A stretch of DNA of 64,000 nucleotides, taken from assembly GCA_032622095.1 (NCBI GenBank), contig CP136061.1, positions 26,166,991-26,230,990 of the forward strand. Reading direction: 5' to 3'. How positions within the stretch are numbered: position 1 is the first letter of the stretch; each line of letters starts with the position of its first letter. Under the pieces are notes generated by a model, which was not told where the DNA came from, did not search any database, and saw only the letters and a list, made by a program, of their open reading frames with translations. The DNA comes from Siphonodentalium dalli. Taxonomy: Eukaryota; Mollusca; Scaphopoda; Gadilida; Siphonodentaliidae. Shown in pieces: positions 47,641-56,505 of this stretch. Made by a program: the position numbers and the translations under genes.

Positions 47641-49739
47641 ACTTATAAGTGTCGACAGGCATATAAGCTTATACCAGCATGTGCTATTTTATTTCCGATT
47701 ATGTTAACACCACGTGAGATACTCCATCAGGATGTGCAATGCCCAATTAACATCTTCATATATAGATGTTAGATTTTCTTGTCATAAATTGAGTTGCTTG
47801 TTTTGATGATTTGACAATGTAGAACTACCTTTTTTATGTGTTAAAACGGAATGACTGGTGTATTATTAGATCATGGCACAAATCTCTACTCTGGCTACGC
47901 CAGTAGATATCATATTCCGTCAGATCAAAAACGGTTTGAAGTTCTGATTGGGAACTTTATAACTTTGAAAATAATAACACAGGTAATATATTTCTAAGTC
48001 TTTATACCTGAACCTTAACTCATTCTACTAAATTAATTATCCCAGTCAATTAACAGGTGTATATAGGAATGGTCGATTATTTATTTTCAGGGATGTACAG
48101 GTTATATAAGTAGACGACAGATAATTGTAACAAACAGAACAGAATGAGTCATATTTATCGAGGGAAATCTTATCTATAATCAGGAACAAAAAGTGTTATA
48201 TTTTAACCTATAAATGTTCTCTCGGTGTCTTAAATTTTTAATTGTCATTTATATTTCCCGTTATCATCGTGTCGTTTATGGATTGATGGTAATATATCAA
48301 ATGTAAAAATAACTACATTATGGTTCATTTATCGACTGTCCAACTTATGTTATTCATCTTTAACATTTATCTTTAAATGGATTCTCCAACTCAGTTATAA
48401 AGTGTACATAGGAATGGTCTATTGTTTATTTCCACGAATGTACATGTAATATAAGCAGACGACATATATAGATAGCGTGTGGCATAAGGAAAACACTCAA
48501 CACCGTGGGGATGTTTTTGTGAGAGTGATTTACGGTGGCCCACTCAAGACCGAAAGCTTGAGTGGAGAAGATTAGCAAGGCGCTATTGTGTGATCAGCAC
48601 GGTGATGGCAGTTTCTTCCAGGAATCCGCGAATATTCGAGATTCGATGTCGATATCGAGCAACTAATTCGATATCGACACCGAATCAGTCCGCTGATATT
48701 TTCGAATCTGTGTTACTTTGGTGTAGTCTCGTTTTTTGCGTCTAAATAACACATGCCAAATTAACTGAACTCACAAAAATGTAAGCACAAGGTTACCAAG
48801 TTAGCCAACGTAGGTAATTTTGAATGTATGCGTTCAGAATATACGCGCATTATGCAAATTATGTGCTTCGATCGCAACCCGTGACGATGTTCAATCGCCG
48901 CATATATTTGTAATCTGTATCGACACTATGTAAATTGTCTACATTGTCTAAAGTCTCAAATCTTTGTTATCTTCATTAAATAATGTAGATACCTTACTCG
49001 TATTTAAATTCGCGTACTATTTTTCGTCCAGTTTGGAATTCGTGCACTTTGAATTCGCACTCCTATCTGCGCGAAGTCAAAACTGACAAAAAGGTTTTCG
49101 TAATTGATTTGATGATGCAGTTTCAGATCTTAATCGTCCAAGAAGATATGTGTACATATTAAAGACCATCACGACGGCTTTACATCGTGTTTGGTCACGG
49201 TGTCACGCCAGTGTTATGAATAGGGCGACACGCGTCTTCAGTCTGCATTATGTGTATTTCTTACAAGTATTTCAACATCAATGACGTTACCATGATTTGT
49301 TGCTGTATAATTATGTCATACATCTACATATCATTAAAGGTTTACACGTGGTTGCCCGCATGTAAAATATAGTTATACAATCCTAATATTCGGTACAACC
49401 TTCCGCAATGTACACACATGTAACTCGTCGACATATAGCTTTCTGGCTTCCCTGTGGTTTAATCTAAACTGAGGAGTCGTACTATAGTACTCAGTTTTAG
49501 ATTCGGGCACTGACGACCGAGTTTGCGAAAAATAGTACTGCGCGAATTTAAATACGAGTAAGGTAGGTGACTTCAATTCCATGGAGTTTGTGATAGATTG
49601 AACTGCCTTTAAGTGTCTTATTGTCACATATTGTGTCATGTTCGCCATGACACAGCAATTCAATGCAACATATCCAAAAACCCGCATACTAAACTTATGA
49701 ACGAAAAGCAGTCTCTGAATAAGTTATTTTCGTTTGGAA
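47641..49739. other. Host DNA with interspersed repeat fragments
   Basis: 48010-48190 and 48370-48545 match the repeat at 33820-33960 and 31850-31995. Otherwise only short ORFs without motifs. Confidence 0.4.
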
Positions 49740-50110
49740 TGTTAGAGGGATCGAGTTCGCCCAACGATTGGCATCCGAATGCATACATTATAAATTCGTG
49801 GCAAGACAATGATCCATTGGTGCGAACATAGGGATGCCATGAACATCAATGATTCGATACCAGAAGCAGTTCTTCAGTTGAACGATATGTGGTGAGAAAC
49901 AACGAAGAAACATGTGTTCAATCTGATTATGGTATAAATGGCCACAGCGGTTGCATGTAGTAGTTCCAACAAACCTTCCATCCTCTCCATGTAGACATAC
50001 GACAAGGCTTTAATCTACGGAAAAACTCAAGGGAGACCACTTGTTCATGCTGATTTGGTCGTGACGTTGCGTGTGACATATTCTGTTTGCCAGTTGCCTT
50101 CCACTGTGAC
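49740..50110 (-). pseudogene. LINE C-terminal fragment
   Basis: The minus strand encodes TTTCNRCGHLYHNQIEHMF with a following LRC, the same C-x2-C...H...C motif as the LINE at 33969-35215. A frameshift near 50000 separates it from an upstream EFFRRLKPC segment. Too degraded for classification. Confidence 0.55.
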
Positions 50111-51124
50111 TGAATAGGGAAGAATCCTGTTTCCGCAAATGTTGTGACTTACTCAAATATGTTGTAGTTTACTAGGACAGGAATAACGTTTCATGTGATA
50201 CGAAAATGTGGAGAGCGTCACGGTGGTCGCATGGTAAGTTTATTAAAGTGTCCATGATAACAGTTTTTTTCTTTTCAATTTCAAGTCTGAGTGGAATGAC
50301 TCCGAGCATGGACAATGTAATTTATGTGCTCGTTCTTGTCGGTAACCCTTGAATTGGATTGATGCACATGCGATAAGATGTATATAATTGCGTGATAATA
50401 AATAGGTGCAGCTTCATTTCATATGAATACTAGTTCATTGCGAAATTTCAGATTATATGCTCGAGGGTATCATCGTAAATATAAAGCATACTGCTAGAAG
50501 ACGCCAATACAACAAAAGTTGAAATACGGGCGTTAGATTATTTGTGAGATACTGTGTTTATCGGGATTTCGTTTCAAATAATGATCAAAGTAAGGGTATC
50601 ATATATATCTGGGGTCACTTGATGTCACCTATTCTACGTGCATGGGTGTTTCATAATAGTGTCGGTTACATTTTGACCTAGCTGTATGCAACACTAACAG
50701 ACAACACACGTATGCACAGGTCGCTAGGAATGAACGTTAGAGCGGGTTCGTTCTGTGGTACATTTGTACTACAGCATCGTGCGCTCTTCTGATGTACGTC
50801 GGACGGCTTTTAGCTAGTGAGCTATAGCATCGCTGGTATTCGGTGACTGGCTTAAATGTCATATACATGGGGACTTAAATGCCAAAATGCCCAAATTATC
50901 ATCTTCATAGATTTTGGGACATTCCTAAGATCATAATAGTAATTTGTCGAAAACTACATCAGATATACTAATCTATGTCTATATTTTCCAATGTCAGTCT
51001 CTCCCTATAGACATTTACATTGAACATCATTTAATTAAGAGTCAAAGGAGAGCAATCAGTTCTATACAAATGGTTGACAAGGAGGACACTAAATAAAATG
51101 CGAGTCAAAAGACTAGGAAAATTT
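50111..51124. other. Host DNA without recognisable genes
   Basis: Nothing recognised on either strand. Confidence 0.4.
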
Positions 51125-51574
51125 GTGACCCGCCATATCAAATCCAGTCGTAAGTCGGTATTTTTTACCCTGTGCCAATGCATTCTCTTATATATGCGAG
51201 TCGACCATAGGTCGCCTCGCATATATAAGAGAATGCATTGGCCTAACAATTTTTTATCATTTTTTTTAAATAAATGTTTCTGACAATTTTTAGGACATAA
51301 AATAAAAAAAACATCCATTACCCTGCAGTGAGCCCCACACATATATAGAAGCATATAGAAGAGTGTCGTCTGCTCATGTTTGTCTGGGTCTCTGTATGGG
51401 TGAAATTAAAAAAAATTTAAAGAAAAAATATTAAAATTGTAAAAAATTGTTAGGCCAATGCATTCTCTTATATATGCGAGGCGACCTATGGTCGACTCGC
51501 ATATATAAGAGAATGCATTGGCGCAGGGTAAAAAAAATCCCGACTTCCGACTGGATTTGATATGGCGGGTCACA
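51125..51574. mobile_element. Nested-palindrome MITE, copy 2
   Basis: The outer inverted ends are GTGACCCGCCATATCAAATC and GATTTGATATGGCGGGTCAC. Just inside each end sits the ~67-base palindrome also found at 13.1-13.4 kb. The total TIR is about 115 bases. The first copy lacks the outer GACCCGCC ends. Confidence 0.8.
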
Positions 51575-51855
51575 TATATGCAAAGAATAGGTACAGACTG
51601 AGAATCGTTGCTGAAATAATTGTGTATCACGAAGATGCTTGTTGTGTTGCCTCATTAATGGTCATTGGAACAAAATATTAGGTAATTCGTACGTGAATAT
51701 ATGATATCGTTGCCATGGACACAGGTTTTTTTCTGACACATGACCTATAGCCGGGACTCATCAATAGTTCGAATCTACACATGAGCAAAGTCATTGATTG
51801 GTGTTTCGTCTATGCAAATTTTATGTTTGAAATAAAAAATAAATATGCACACAAT

Positions 51856-52262
51856 AGTAGTAATGGGGGGCACTATGGCCCAGTACCCCCCAGTGGGGGG
51901 CACTATGGCCCAGTACCCCCCAGTGGGGGGCACTATGGCCCAGTACCCCCCAGTGGGGGGCACTATGGCCCAGTACCCCCCAGTGGGGGGCACTATGGCC
52001 CAGTATCGAATACTGGACCATAGATCGTCCAGTATTCGATACTGGGCCATAGTGCCCCCCAGTGGGGGGCACTATGGCCCAGTATCGAATACTGGACGAT
52101 CTACGGTCCAGTATTCGATACTGGGCCATAGTGCCCCCCACTGGGGGGTACTGGGCCATAGTGCCCCCCACTGGGGGGTACTGGGCCATAGTGCCCCCAC
52201 TGGGGGGTACTGGGCCATAGTGCCCCCACTGATGGGTACTGGGCCATAGTTCCCCCCTGAGG
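51856..52262 (+). repeat. Polinton B left terminal repeat with nested palindromes
   Basis: Four full 30-bp units (from 51865) contain GGGGGGCACTATGGCCCAGT and ACCCCCCAGT. Then come two palindromes around CCAGTATTCGATACTGG, and the 30-bp unit in reverse orientation. The shared core CTATGGCCCAG is similar in style to CTCTGGCCCATGG of Polinton A. The ORFs here are repeat translations. Confidence 0.8.
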
Positions 52263-52402
52263 ATAGATATTCCTGTCATTGATGTGATATTTCTGATCGG
52301 AAAAAATGAAAATGGACTTAGAATTATTTTTTTTCAAAAGGAAAATCTCACTTTGGAAAATATCAATTAGCAATCAAGAGTTTTTCTTTTCGAATATTTG
52401 GT

Positions 52403-52418
52403 GGCCCTGAAAAGGGCC
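52403..52418 (-). terminator. Histone-type 3' stem-loop
   Basis: The minus strand reads GGCCCTTTTCAGGGCC then ACCAAATATTCG and AAAAGAAAAACTCTTG (HDE-like, 12 bases after the stem). It lies 19 bases after the stop of the OTU-like gene. Confidence 0.87.
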
Positions 52419-52437
52419 GTTTTATTTTTGTTATAGT

Positions 52438-52905
52438 TTAGAATCCGCCACATTGAACTTCTTTGTTCGCCAAAACTTCAATTGATTTGTCTCCTCGCCT
52501 CATCCATATTTCGCATTCACAATAATGCTCGTGGCAAACGTGTGGGATCCACACTAGAGTTATTGATGACTTGAATCTTGGTGTTGATTTGTAGCCGCCT
52601 TTGGTAGCATCAAACATGACGATAGGTCGCTGTATAACAGTCGCCGCTAATTCAACCATCAATCTTGATTCAGCCAAAAGTGGTGTGCGCCGTAAATCTT
52701 GTGCCGACGCACCAAGTTCGTCACTCTCTGCGTAGTACAGGTCAACTGCCGCATCTCTCAGAACCATCCATCCATCGGTCGTCCCGTAAACCGCAACGCT
52801 GAGTGCCCTCCAAAACAGAGATATTTCTTCGCCGCCGCACACTGCTTTACAGTATACCCCCTGTACCATTATCTCGTCAAGATCTGTTATGTTTACAGCA
52901 GTCAT
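52438..52905 (-). CDS. OTU-like protein, Ser in place of catalytic Cys (Polinton B)
   Basis: 155 residues, and the best preserved of the three OTU-like proteins. EEISLFWRALSVAVYGTTDG matches the DGNCLFRALS..YG helix of OTU proteases, with Ser where Cys is expected. MVELAATVIQRPIVMFD matches the ELxALAxxLxRPIxV strand. CHEHYCECEIWMRR provides the C-terminal His-Tyr. OTU enzymes cleave ubiquitin; here hydrolysis is doubtful and ubiquitin binding or decoy function is inferred. It is transcribed divergently from 53529-54017 across a symmetric promoter and ends with a histone-type stem-loop. Confidence 0.62.
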   Translation of the reverse strand: MTAVNITDLDEIMVQGVYCKAVCGGEEISLFWRALSVAVYGTTDGWMVLRDAAVDLYYAESDELGASAQDLRRTPLLAESRLMVELAATVIQRPIVMFDATKGGYKSTPRFKSSITLVWIPHVCHEHYCECEIWMRRGDKSIEVLANKEVQCGGF

Positions 52906-52939
52906 CTTTGAATGTAGAATAAGTCAGAAGATCCGTCTT

Positions 52940-53505
52940 GAACATATATTACGATTGTGCGGGCGGTAGAGAAAGCACATAATACTTTGACGTTAAAAAT
53001 GACAAATGCTTCCTGACGTTGTGTTTCTTTACAGTGCATTATCTGTAGTTTTCACTATTTCGATATGTTATAGATTAAATTCATGATAGTATATGCAATT
53101 AATTAAGATGTTTTAACATATGAATTCATCTTCGTTCATAAACGATGACCAAGTAAAGTTATCGATTGTAATGATGAAGAAAAATGTTCAGTATGTTTTC
53201 TTGTGTTCAGTTTTATGTATAAAATATGTACATCTCCAAAAACAAAACTAGAAAAACATTCCATATTTTCCTAACGAGGTAACAAATATATCAATCATGT
53301 GTACCAAATAATAGATAATGATCTAACGAAATAAAAAACATTTGTTTGATCGCTATGCAATAATGATCAAGAAAAATATGAATGCTGATCCGTCTCTGAA
53401 AAAACACAATGCCAGGAAACATTTGTCAATTTTAACGTCAATGCGACATGTGATTTCATTGACGCCCGTGTCAAATGTATAAAAATATTTTCGAATTTGA
53501 TCAAC
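52940..53505. promoter_or_regulatory. Divergent promoter cassette, copy 1 (Polinton B)
   Basis: It is nearly identical to 54548-55105. The outer ends are inverted copies: GCGGGCGGTAGAG, TTTGACGTTAAAA, GACGTTGTGTTTC on the left versus AACACAATGCCAGG, TTTTAACGTCAA, GCGCCCGTG-like GACGCCCGTG on the right. TATAAAAATATTTT at 53479 serves the plus gene; AATATATGTTC-like sequence serves the minus gene. Confidence 0.75.
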
Positions 53506-53528
53506 GTTACATTGCATTGCTATCAAAG

Positions 53529-54017
53529 ATGGATCCGTTAACAGAATTTCTTCAGAGTGAGATATACAGTAATCCTGTTGTACAGAATACATATGCGGCA
53601 CCACAGTCAACAGGCCAAGCTAATACGACAATGACTATAGGTGGAGATACACTCATTTTAAAAGCGATTTTAGATGAACTGAGATGTCTTCGCAGGGATA
53701 TTGACGTGAAAACACAAGTAACGCATCAAGAAGTAAAAGTGAATCTTCGTTTCGTTGCAGAAGAGATAGATATACCAATCAGGGTTCATGATGTTCAGAA
53801 ATCGAAAGAACAGAAACAGATCAAAAAAGAAAAAATATTGGCTGCGAAAGAAAAAGAACCTAAAAGTATCATGAAGCCTTCTACTGAGACAAAAGTCAGA
53901 TTTCGTCTTCCTTGTAAAGAATCTAAAGATACAGAGAAAAGTGATGAATTCGCAAAAGCTATTGGTTCTCATGGGAAAGATATGTCAAGATATAAGAAAA
54001 ACACAAAACGATGTTAA
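53529..54017 (+). CDS. Small unknown Polinton protein, histone-type 3' end (Polinton B)
   Basis: 162 residues from MDPLTEFLQ. An upstream in-frame ATG at 53475 lies inside the TATA box and was rejected. Homologous to 15492-15941 of Polinton A: MDP[LV]TEFL, EIDIPIRVH, GS.GKD. The central ILKAILDELRCLRRDIDVK looks coiled-coil; the C-terminal third is strongly basic (Lys-rich). A DNA-, RNA- or capsid-binding role is possible but unproven. The stem-loop follows 22 bases after the stop. Confidence 0.75.
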   Translation: MDPLTEFLQSEIYSNPVVQNTYAAPQSTGQANTTMTIGGDTLILKAILDELRCLRRDIDVKTQVTHQEVKVNLRFVAEEIDIPIRVHDVQKSKEQKQIKKEKILAAKEKEPKSIMKPSTETKVRFRLPCKESKDTEKSDEFAKAIGSHGKDMSRYKKNTKRC

Positions 54018-54039
54018 AGTCAGATGATAATTTTAAAAC

Positions 54040-54055
54040 GGCCCTTTTCAGGGCC
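54040..54055 (+). terminator. Histone-type 3' stem-loop
   Basis: GGCCCTTTTCAGGGCC preceded by AAAAC and followed by ACAC. AAAAGGTTACTCTTTC begins ~14 bases on and is shared with the copy after 55512. Confidence 0.87.
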
Positions 54056-54266
54056 ACACACATTTCCCAAAAGGTTACTCTTTCATTGCTGAAAAAATCA
54101 AAAACACGATTGTTCAATTTATATTTTATTCAACAACAAATATTTGCAAGTATATTTTGTTTTAAATTATTCGTGGCGTGATTTTTTCAAAACAAAACAT
54201 AGGGTACAAAGAACATTATTAGTTATTAAGCAATGCTAAAAGTTTTTCTTTTTGAAAAAATTGGTT

Positions 54267-54282
54267 GGTCCTGAAAAGGACC
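54267..54282 (-). terminator. Second histone-type stem-loop, compensated variant
   Basis: The minus strand reads GGTCCTTTTCAGGACC. Relative to the others the C-G pair is changed to T-A on both sides, so the stem is kept. HDE-like AAAAAGAAAAACT follows 13 bases on. Confidence 0.8.
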
Positions 54283-54294
54283 GTTTTTGTTTTT

Positions 54295-54310
54295 GGCCCT
54301 GAAAAGGGCC
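54295..54310 (-). terminator. Histone-type 3' stem-loop (proximal of a pair)
   Basis: The minus strand reads GGCCCTTTTCAGGGCC, 13 bases after the stop at 54324. The distal variant is 12 bases further. Only the distal one has an HDE-like motif, so it may be the functional signal. Confidence 0.83.
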
Positions 54311-54323
54311 GTTTTGTATGGCA

Positions 54324-54512
54324 TCAAAGTTCACGCCACGATTTTCTTTTGAGACTTTTGCTTTTGTTCCAACGCTGTTGTTTTTTGCATATTTGCATAA
54401 CCAGTTTTGCACTGGCGGTTACTTCTTTTGCGTGTTCGCCCCGCATTATCTGGGGTGTTAGCCCTATCGTTCCTCTTAGTATAGACATCAACGGTTCGGG
54501 GGTTTCGGACAT
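54324..54512 (-). CDS. Small basic protein, histone-type 3' end
   Basis: 62 residues from MSETPEPLMS; the ATG sits in the same place relative to the duplicated promoter as that of the OTU-like gene (CATCTTTGAATG). The segment MRGEHAKEVTASAKLV slightly resembles the histone H2B C-terminal helix (GExAK...K.V), and the tail is Lys/Arg-rich. No histone fold core is present. The call rests on promoter position and two stem-loops rather than homology. Function unknown. Confidence 0.5.
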   Translation of the reverse strand: MSETPEPLMSILRGTIGLTPQIMRGEHAKEVTASAKLVMQICKKQQRWNKSKSLKRKSWREL

Positions 54513-54547
54513 CTTTGAATGCAGAATAAAAATTGTTCACGGCCGTG

Positions 54548-55105
54548 TTTGAACATATATTACGATTGCGCGGGCGGTAGAGAAAGCACATAATACTTTG
54601 ACGTTAAAATGACAAATGCTCCCTGACGTTGTGTTTCTTTTCAGTGCATTATCTGTTAGTTTCACCATTTCGATATGATATAGATTAAATTCATGATAGT
54701 ATATGCAATTAATTAAGATATTTTAACATATGAATTCATCTTCGTTCATAAACGATGACCAAGTAAAGTTATCGATTGTAATGATGAAGAAAAATGTTCA
54801 GTATGTTTTCTTGTGTTCAGTTTTATGTATAAAATATGTACATCTCCAAAAACAAAACTAGAAAAACATTCCATATTTTCCTAACGAGGTAACAAATATA
54901 TCAATCATGTGTACCAAATAATAGATAATGATCTAACGAAATAAAAAACATTTGTTTGATCGCTATGCAATAATGATCAAGAAAAATATGAATGCTGATC
55001 CGTCTCTGAAAAAACACAACGCCAGGAAACATTTGTCAATTTTAACGTCAAAGTATTATGTGATTTCTCTACCGCCCGTGTCAAATGTATAAAAATATTT
55101 TCACT
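54548..55105. promoter_or_regulatory. Divergent promoter cassette, copy 2 (Polinton B)
   Basis: Direct repeat of 52940-53505 over ~550 bases with few differences. Its two ends are better inverted copies of each other: GGCGGTAGAGAAAGCACATA left and TATTATGTGATTTCTCTACC right. TATAAAAATATTTTC at 55089 is ~40 bases before the plus-gene ATG. Confidence 0.78.
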
Positions 55106-55127
55106 TTTTCAGTGAACTTCATTCATT

Positions 55128-55478
55128 ATGCCGTCTCTAAAGAAATTTTTCAAGAAGCTATGGAGGAAGAGAGATTCGTCAGAGGAGACGAAAATCAGAA
55201 CCTATAGGAAATGGCAGGATTCTCCTGAACAAAAGGTGGTGCAGAAACAGATGTTAACAGATTTTCTGGCTCGGCGACGACCATCGGCTGAAGTATGTGA
55301 TCAAGAACCAAGCAATCTTGATCTCGTGGAGATCTTGTCACAGATCTCGAAGAAAGATCTGTGCAATGCAGCAATTGACAGCTTCGCTCAGGCTGCTGCG
55401 GCGCACAGATCAAACCCTACTTGGTCTGTGACAATTAATCCCAACGGGATATATCCTGATTTGGCAGAATTTTTATGA
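55128..55478 (+). CDS. Small unknown protein, histone-type 3' end
   Basis: 116 residues. The N-terminus is very basic (MPSLKKFFKKLWRKR), likely a nuclear-localisation or membrane-binding helix. The C-terminal half is acidic to neutral, with DLVEILSQISKKDLCNAAID and a helical FAQAAAAHRS stretch, ending NPNGIYPDLAEFL. No homologue is seen in Polinton A. It is expressed from the duplicated divergent promoter, and a stem-loop follows 18 bases after the stop. Function unknown. Confidence 0.65.
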   Translation: MPSLKKFFKKLWRKRDSSEETKIRTYRKWQDSPEQKVVQKQMLTDFLARRRPSAEVCDQEPSNLDLVEILSQISKKDLCNAAIDSFAQAAAAHRSNPTWSVTINPNGIYPDLAEFL

Positions 55479-55496
55479 ATTCTGGAAAAGAAAAAC

Positions 55497-55512
55497 GGCC
55501 CTTTTCAGGGCC
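55497..55512 (+). terminator. Histone-type 3' stem-loop
   Basis: AAAAACGGCCC...GGGCCACCCACA: full canonical context. CCCCAAAAAGGTTACTCTTT begins about 10 bases after the stem and is conserved with the copy after 54055. Confidence 0.88.
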
Positions 55513-55586
55513 ACCCACATTCCCCAAAAAGGTTACTCTTTCATAGCTGAAAAAAACAAAACAAAACACGATTGTTCAATTCATAA

Positions 55587-55592
55587 TTTATT
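55587..55592 (-). terminator. Polyadenylation signal of the zinc-knuckle gene
   Basis: The minus strand reads AATAAA 31 bases after the stop at 55624. No histone-type stem-loop is present, so this gene uses ordinary polyadenylation. A relic of the same region (AATAAA on the minus strand) lies near 54124-54130. Confidence 0.6.
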
Positions 55593-55623
55593 CACAATAT
55601 AATTTTCAAATGTTTGTATCGAT

Positions 55624-56199
55624 TCATTTATCTGTTTTTGGAATGTAGAATTGTCTCAGCTTCTTTTTCTTGGAAGTTTTCTTGGAATTTTCAAAATCTG
55701 GATGCTTATCTTCAGATTTGTTCTGTGAATCATTCGTAGGATCAACAGGTCGGGGTTGTTTGAAAACATCTGATGTTGTAGACATCTCTTCAGTTTTGAT
55801 AACTGCATTTTGTTCTTGTATTGTTACTGCTTGTAGACTTTTTTGTATAGTTTTCACATTTTTTTTGTCGTCGAAATCTGTTTTACATTGGAAGGACCAA
55901 TGGGAGTCTTGTCCGCATTTGTAACAGTAACCATATGGTGGTTTCCAATTTTTATCAGCTTTGTTTTTCTCTTTTTTCTCTTGCCATTGCATTTTGTTAC
56001 AAAATTTAAACAAATCAGTAGAGATCTGTCTCAATTCGACAAGATTATCTTGAATTTTTCTAGTCTGTAGTAGTGTAGATTCTTCTTTATGCAGCTCAAT
56101 ATAGCTCTCTTCAATAACTGCAGGCCTTGGTCTTTTTCTAACAATATCTTCTTCGCTGGCGGAGTCGTCTGAAACAGGTCTTTTGATTCTCTTAAACAT
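55624..56199 (-). CDS. CCHC zinc-knuckle protein sharing its N-terminus with PolB
   Basis: 191 residues. Residues 1-32 are identical to those of the divergent polymerase gene (MFKRIKRPVSDD..., with RKRPRP), apparently a nuclear-localisation signal followed by acidic residues. Residues ~33-80 look coiled-coil. CYKCGQDSHWSFQC is a CX2CX4HX4C zinc knuckle as in retroviral nucleocapsids, which binds single-stranded nucleic acid. The tail is Lys/Ser/Glu-rich. A replication cofactor or single-strand binding role near polymerase is inferred. Confidence 0.75.
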   Translation of the reverse strand: MFKRIKRPVSDDSASEEDIVRKRPRPAVIEESYIELHKEESTLLQTRKIQDNLVELRQISTDLFKFCNKMQWQEKKEKNKADKNWKPPYGYCYKCGQDSHWSFQCKTDFDDKKNVKTIQKSLQAVTIQEQNAVIKTEEMSTTSDVFKQPRPVDPTNDSQNKSEDKHPDFENSKKTSKKKKLRQFYIPKTDK

Positions 56200-56505
56200 T
56201 TTTGTCTTGAGTTTTTGTCAGCAAAAAATATTGCGACTGGCTTCTTCGGAGTTGAAGTGTAAAGTGTATAATTACACAATTTTAACACCTGCTTTTATAG
56301 CAGTGACTGCTATAAAAGCAAGTGTAAAATTGTGTAATTATACACTTTACACTTCAACTCCGAAGAAGCCAGTCGCAATATTTTTTGCTGACAAAAACTC
56401 AAGACAAAAATGTTTAAGAGAATCAAAAGACCTGTTTCAGACGACTCCGCCAGCGAAGAAGATATTGTTAGAAAAAGACCAAGGCCTGCAGTTATTGAAG
56501 AGAGC
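56104..56505. promoter_or_regulatory. ~400-bp palindrome: divergent promoter plus shared first 32 codons
   Basis: Two arms of ~200 bases differ by one mismatch and one indel near the centre (56305). The centre holds CTATAAAAGC in both orientations (TATA boxes). Each arm runs through a 5' UTR, the ATG (56199 on minus, 56410 on plus) and 32 codons. The arms stop matching at GCTCTC/GAGAGC. Confidence 0.9.

Noticed and set aside
51775-52373. ORFs and a CRISPR-like 30-bp repeat array
   Set aside because: The units are contiguous with no spacers and lie in a Polinton terminus in animal DNA; the ORFs exist on both strands because the repeat is near-palindromic.
53475-53528. N-terminal extension of the 53529 gene
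   Set aside because: The upstream ATG is within the duplicated TATA box (ATGTATAAAAATATTTT); the Polinton A homologue starts at MDP.
54331-54591. 86-codon minus-strand ORF
   Set aside because: It starts inside the divergent promoter; the 54324-54512 frame has its ATG at the conserved promoter position instead.
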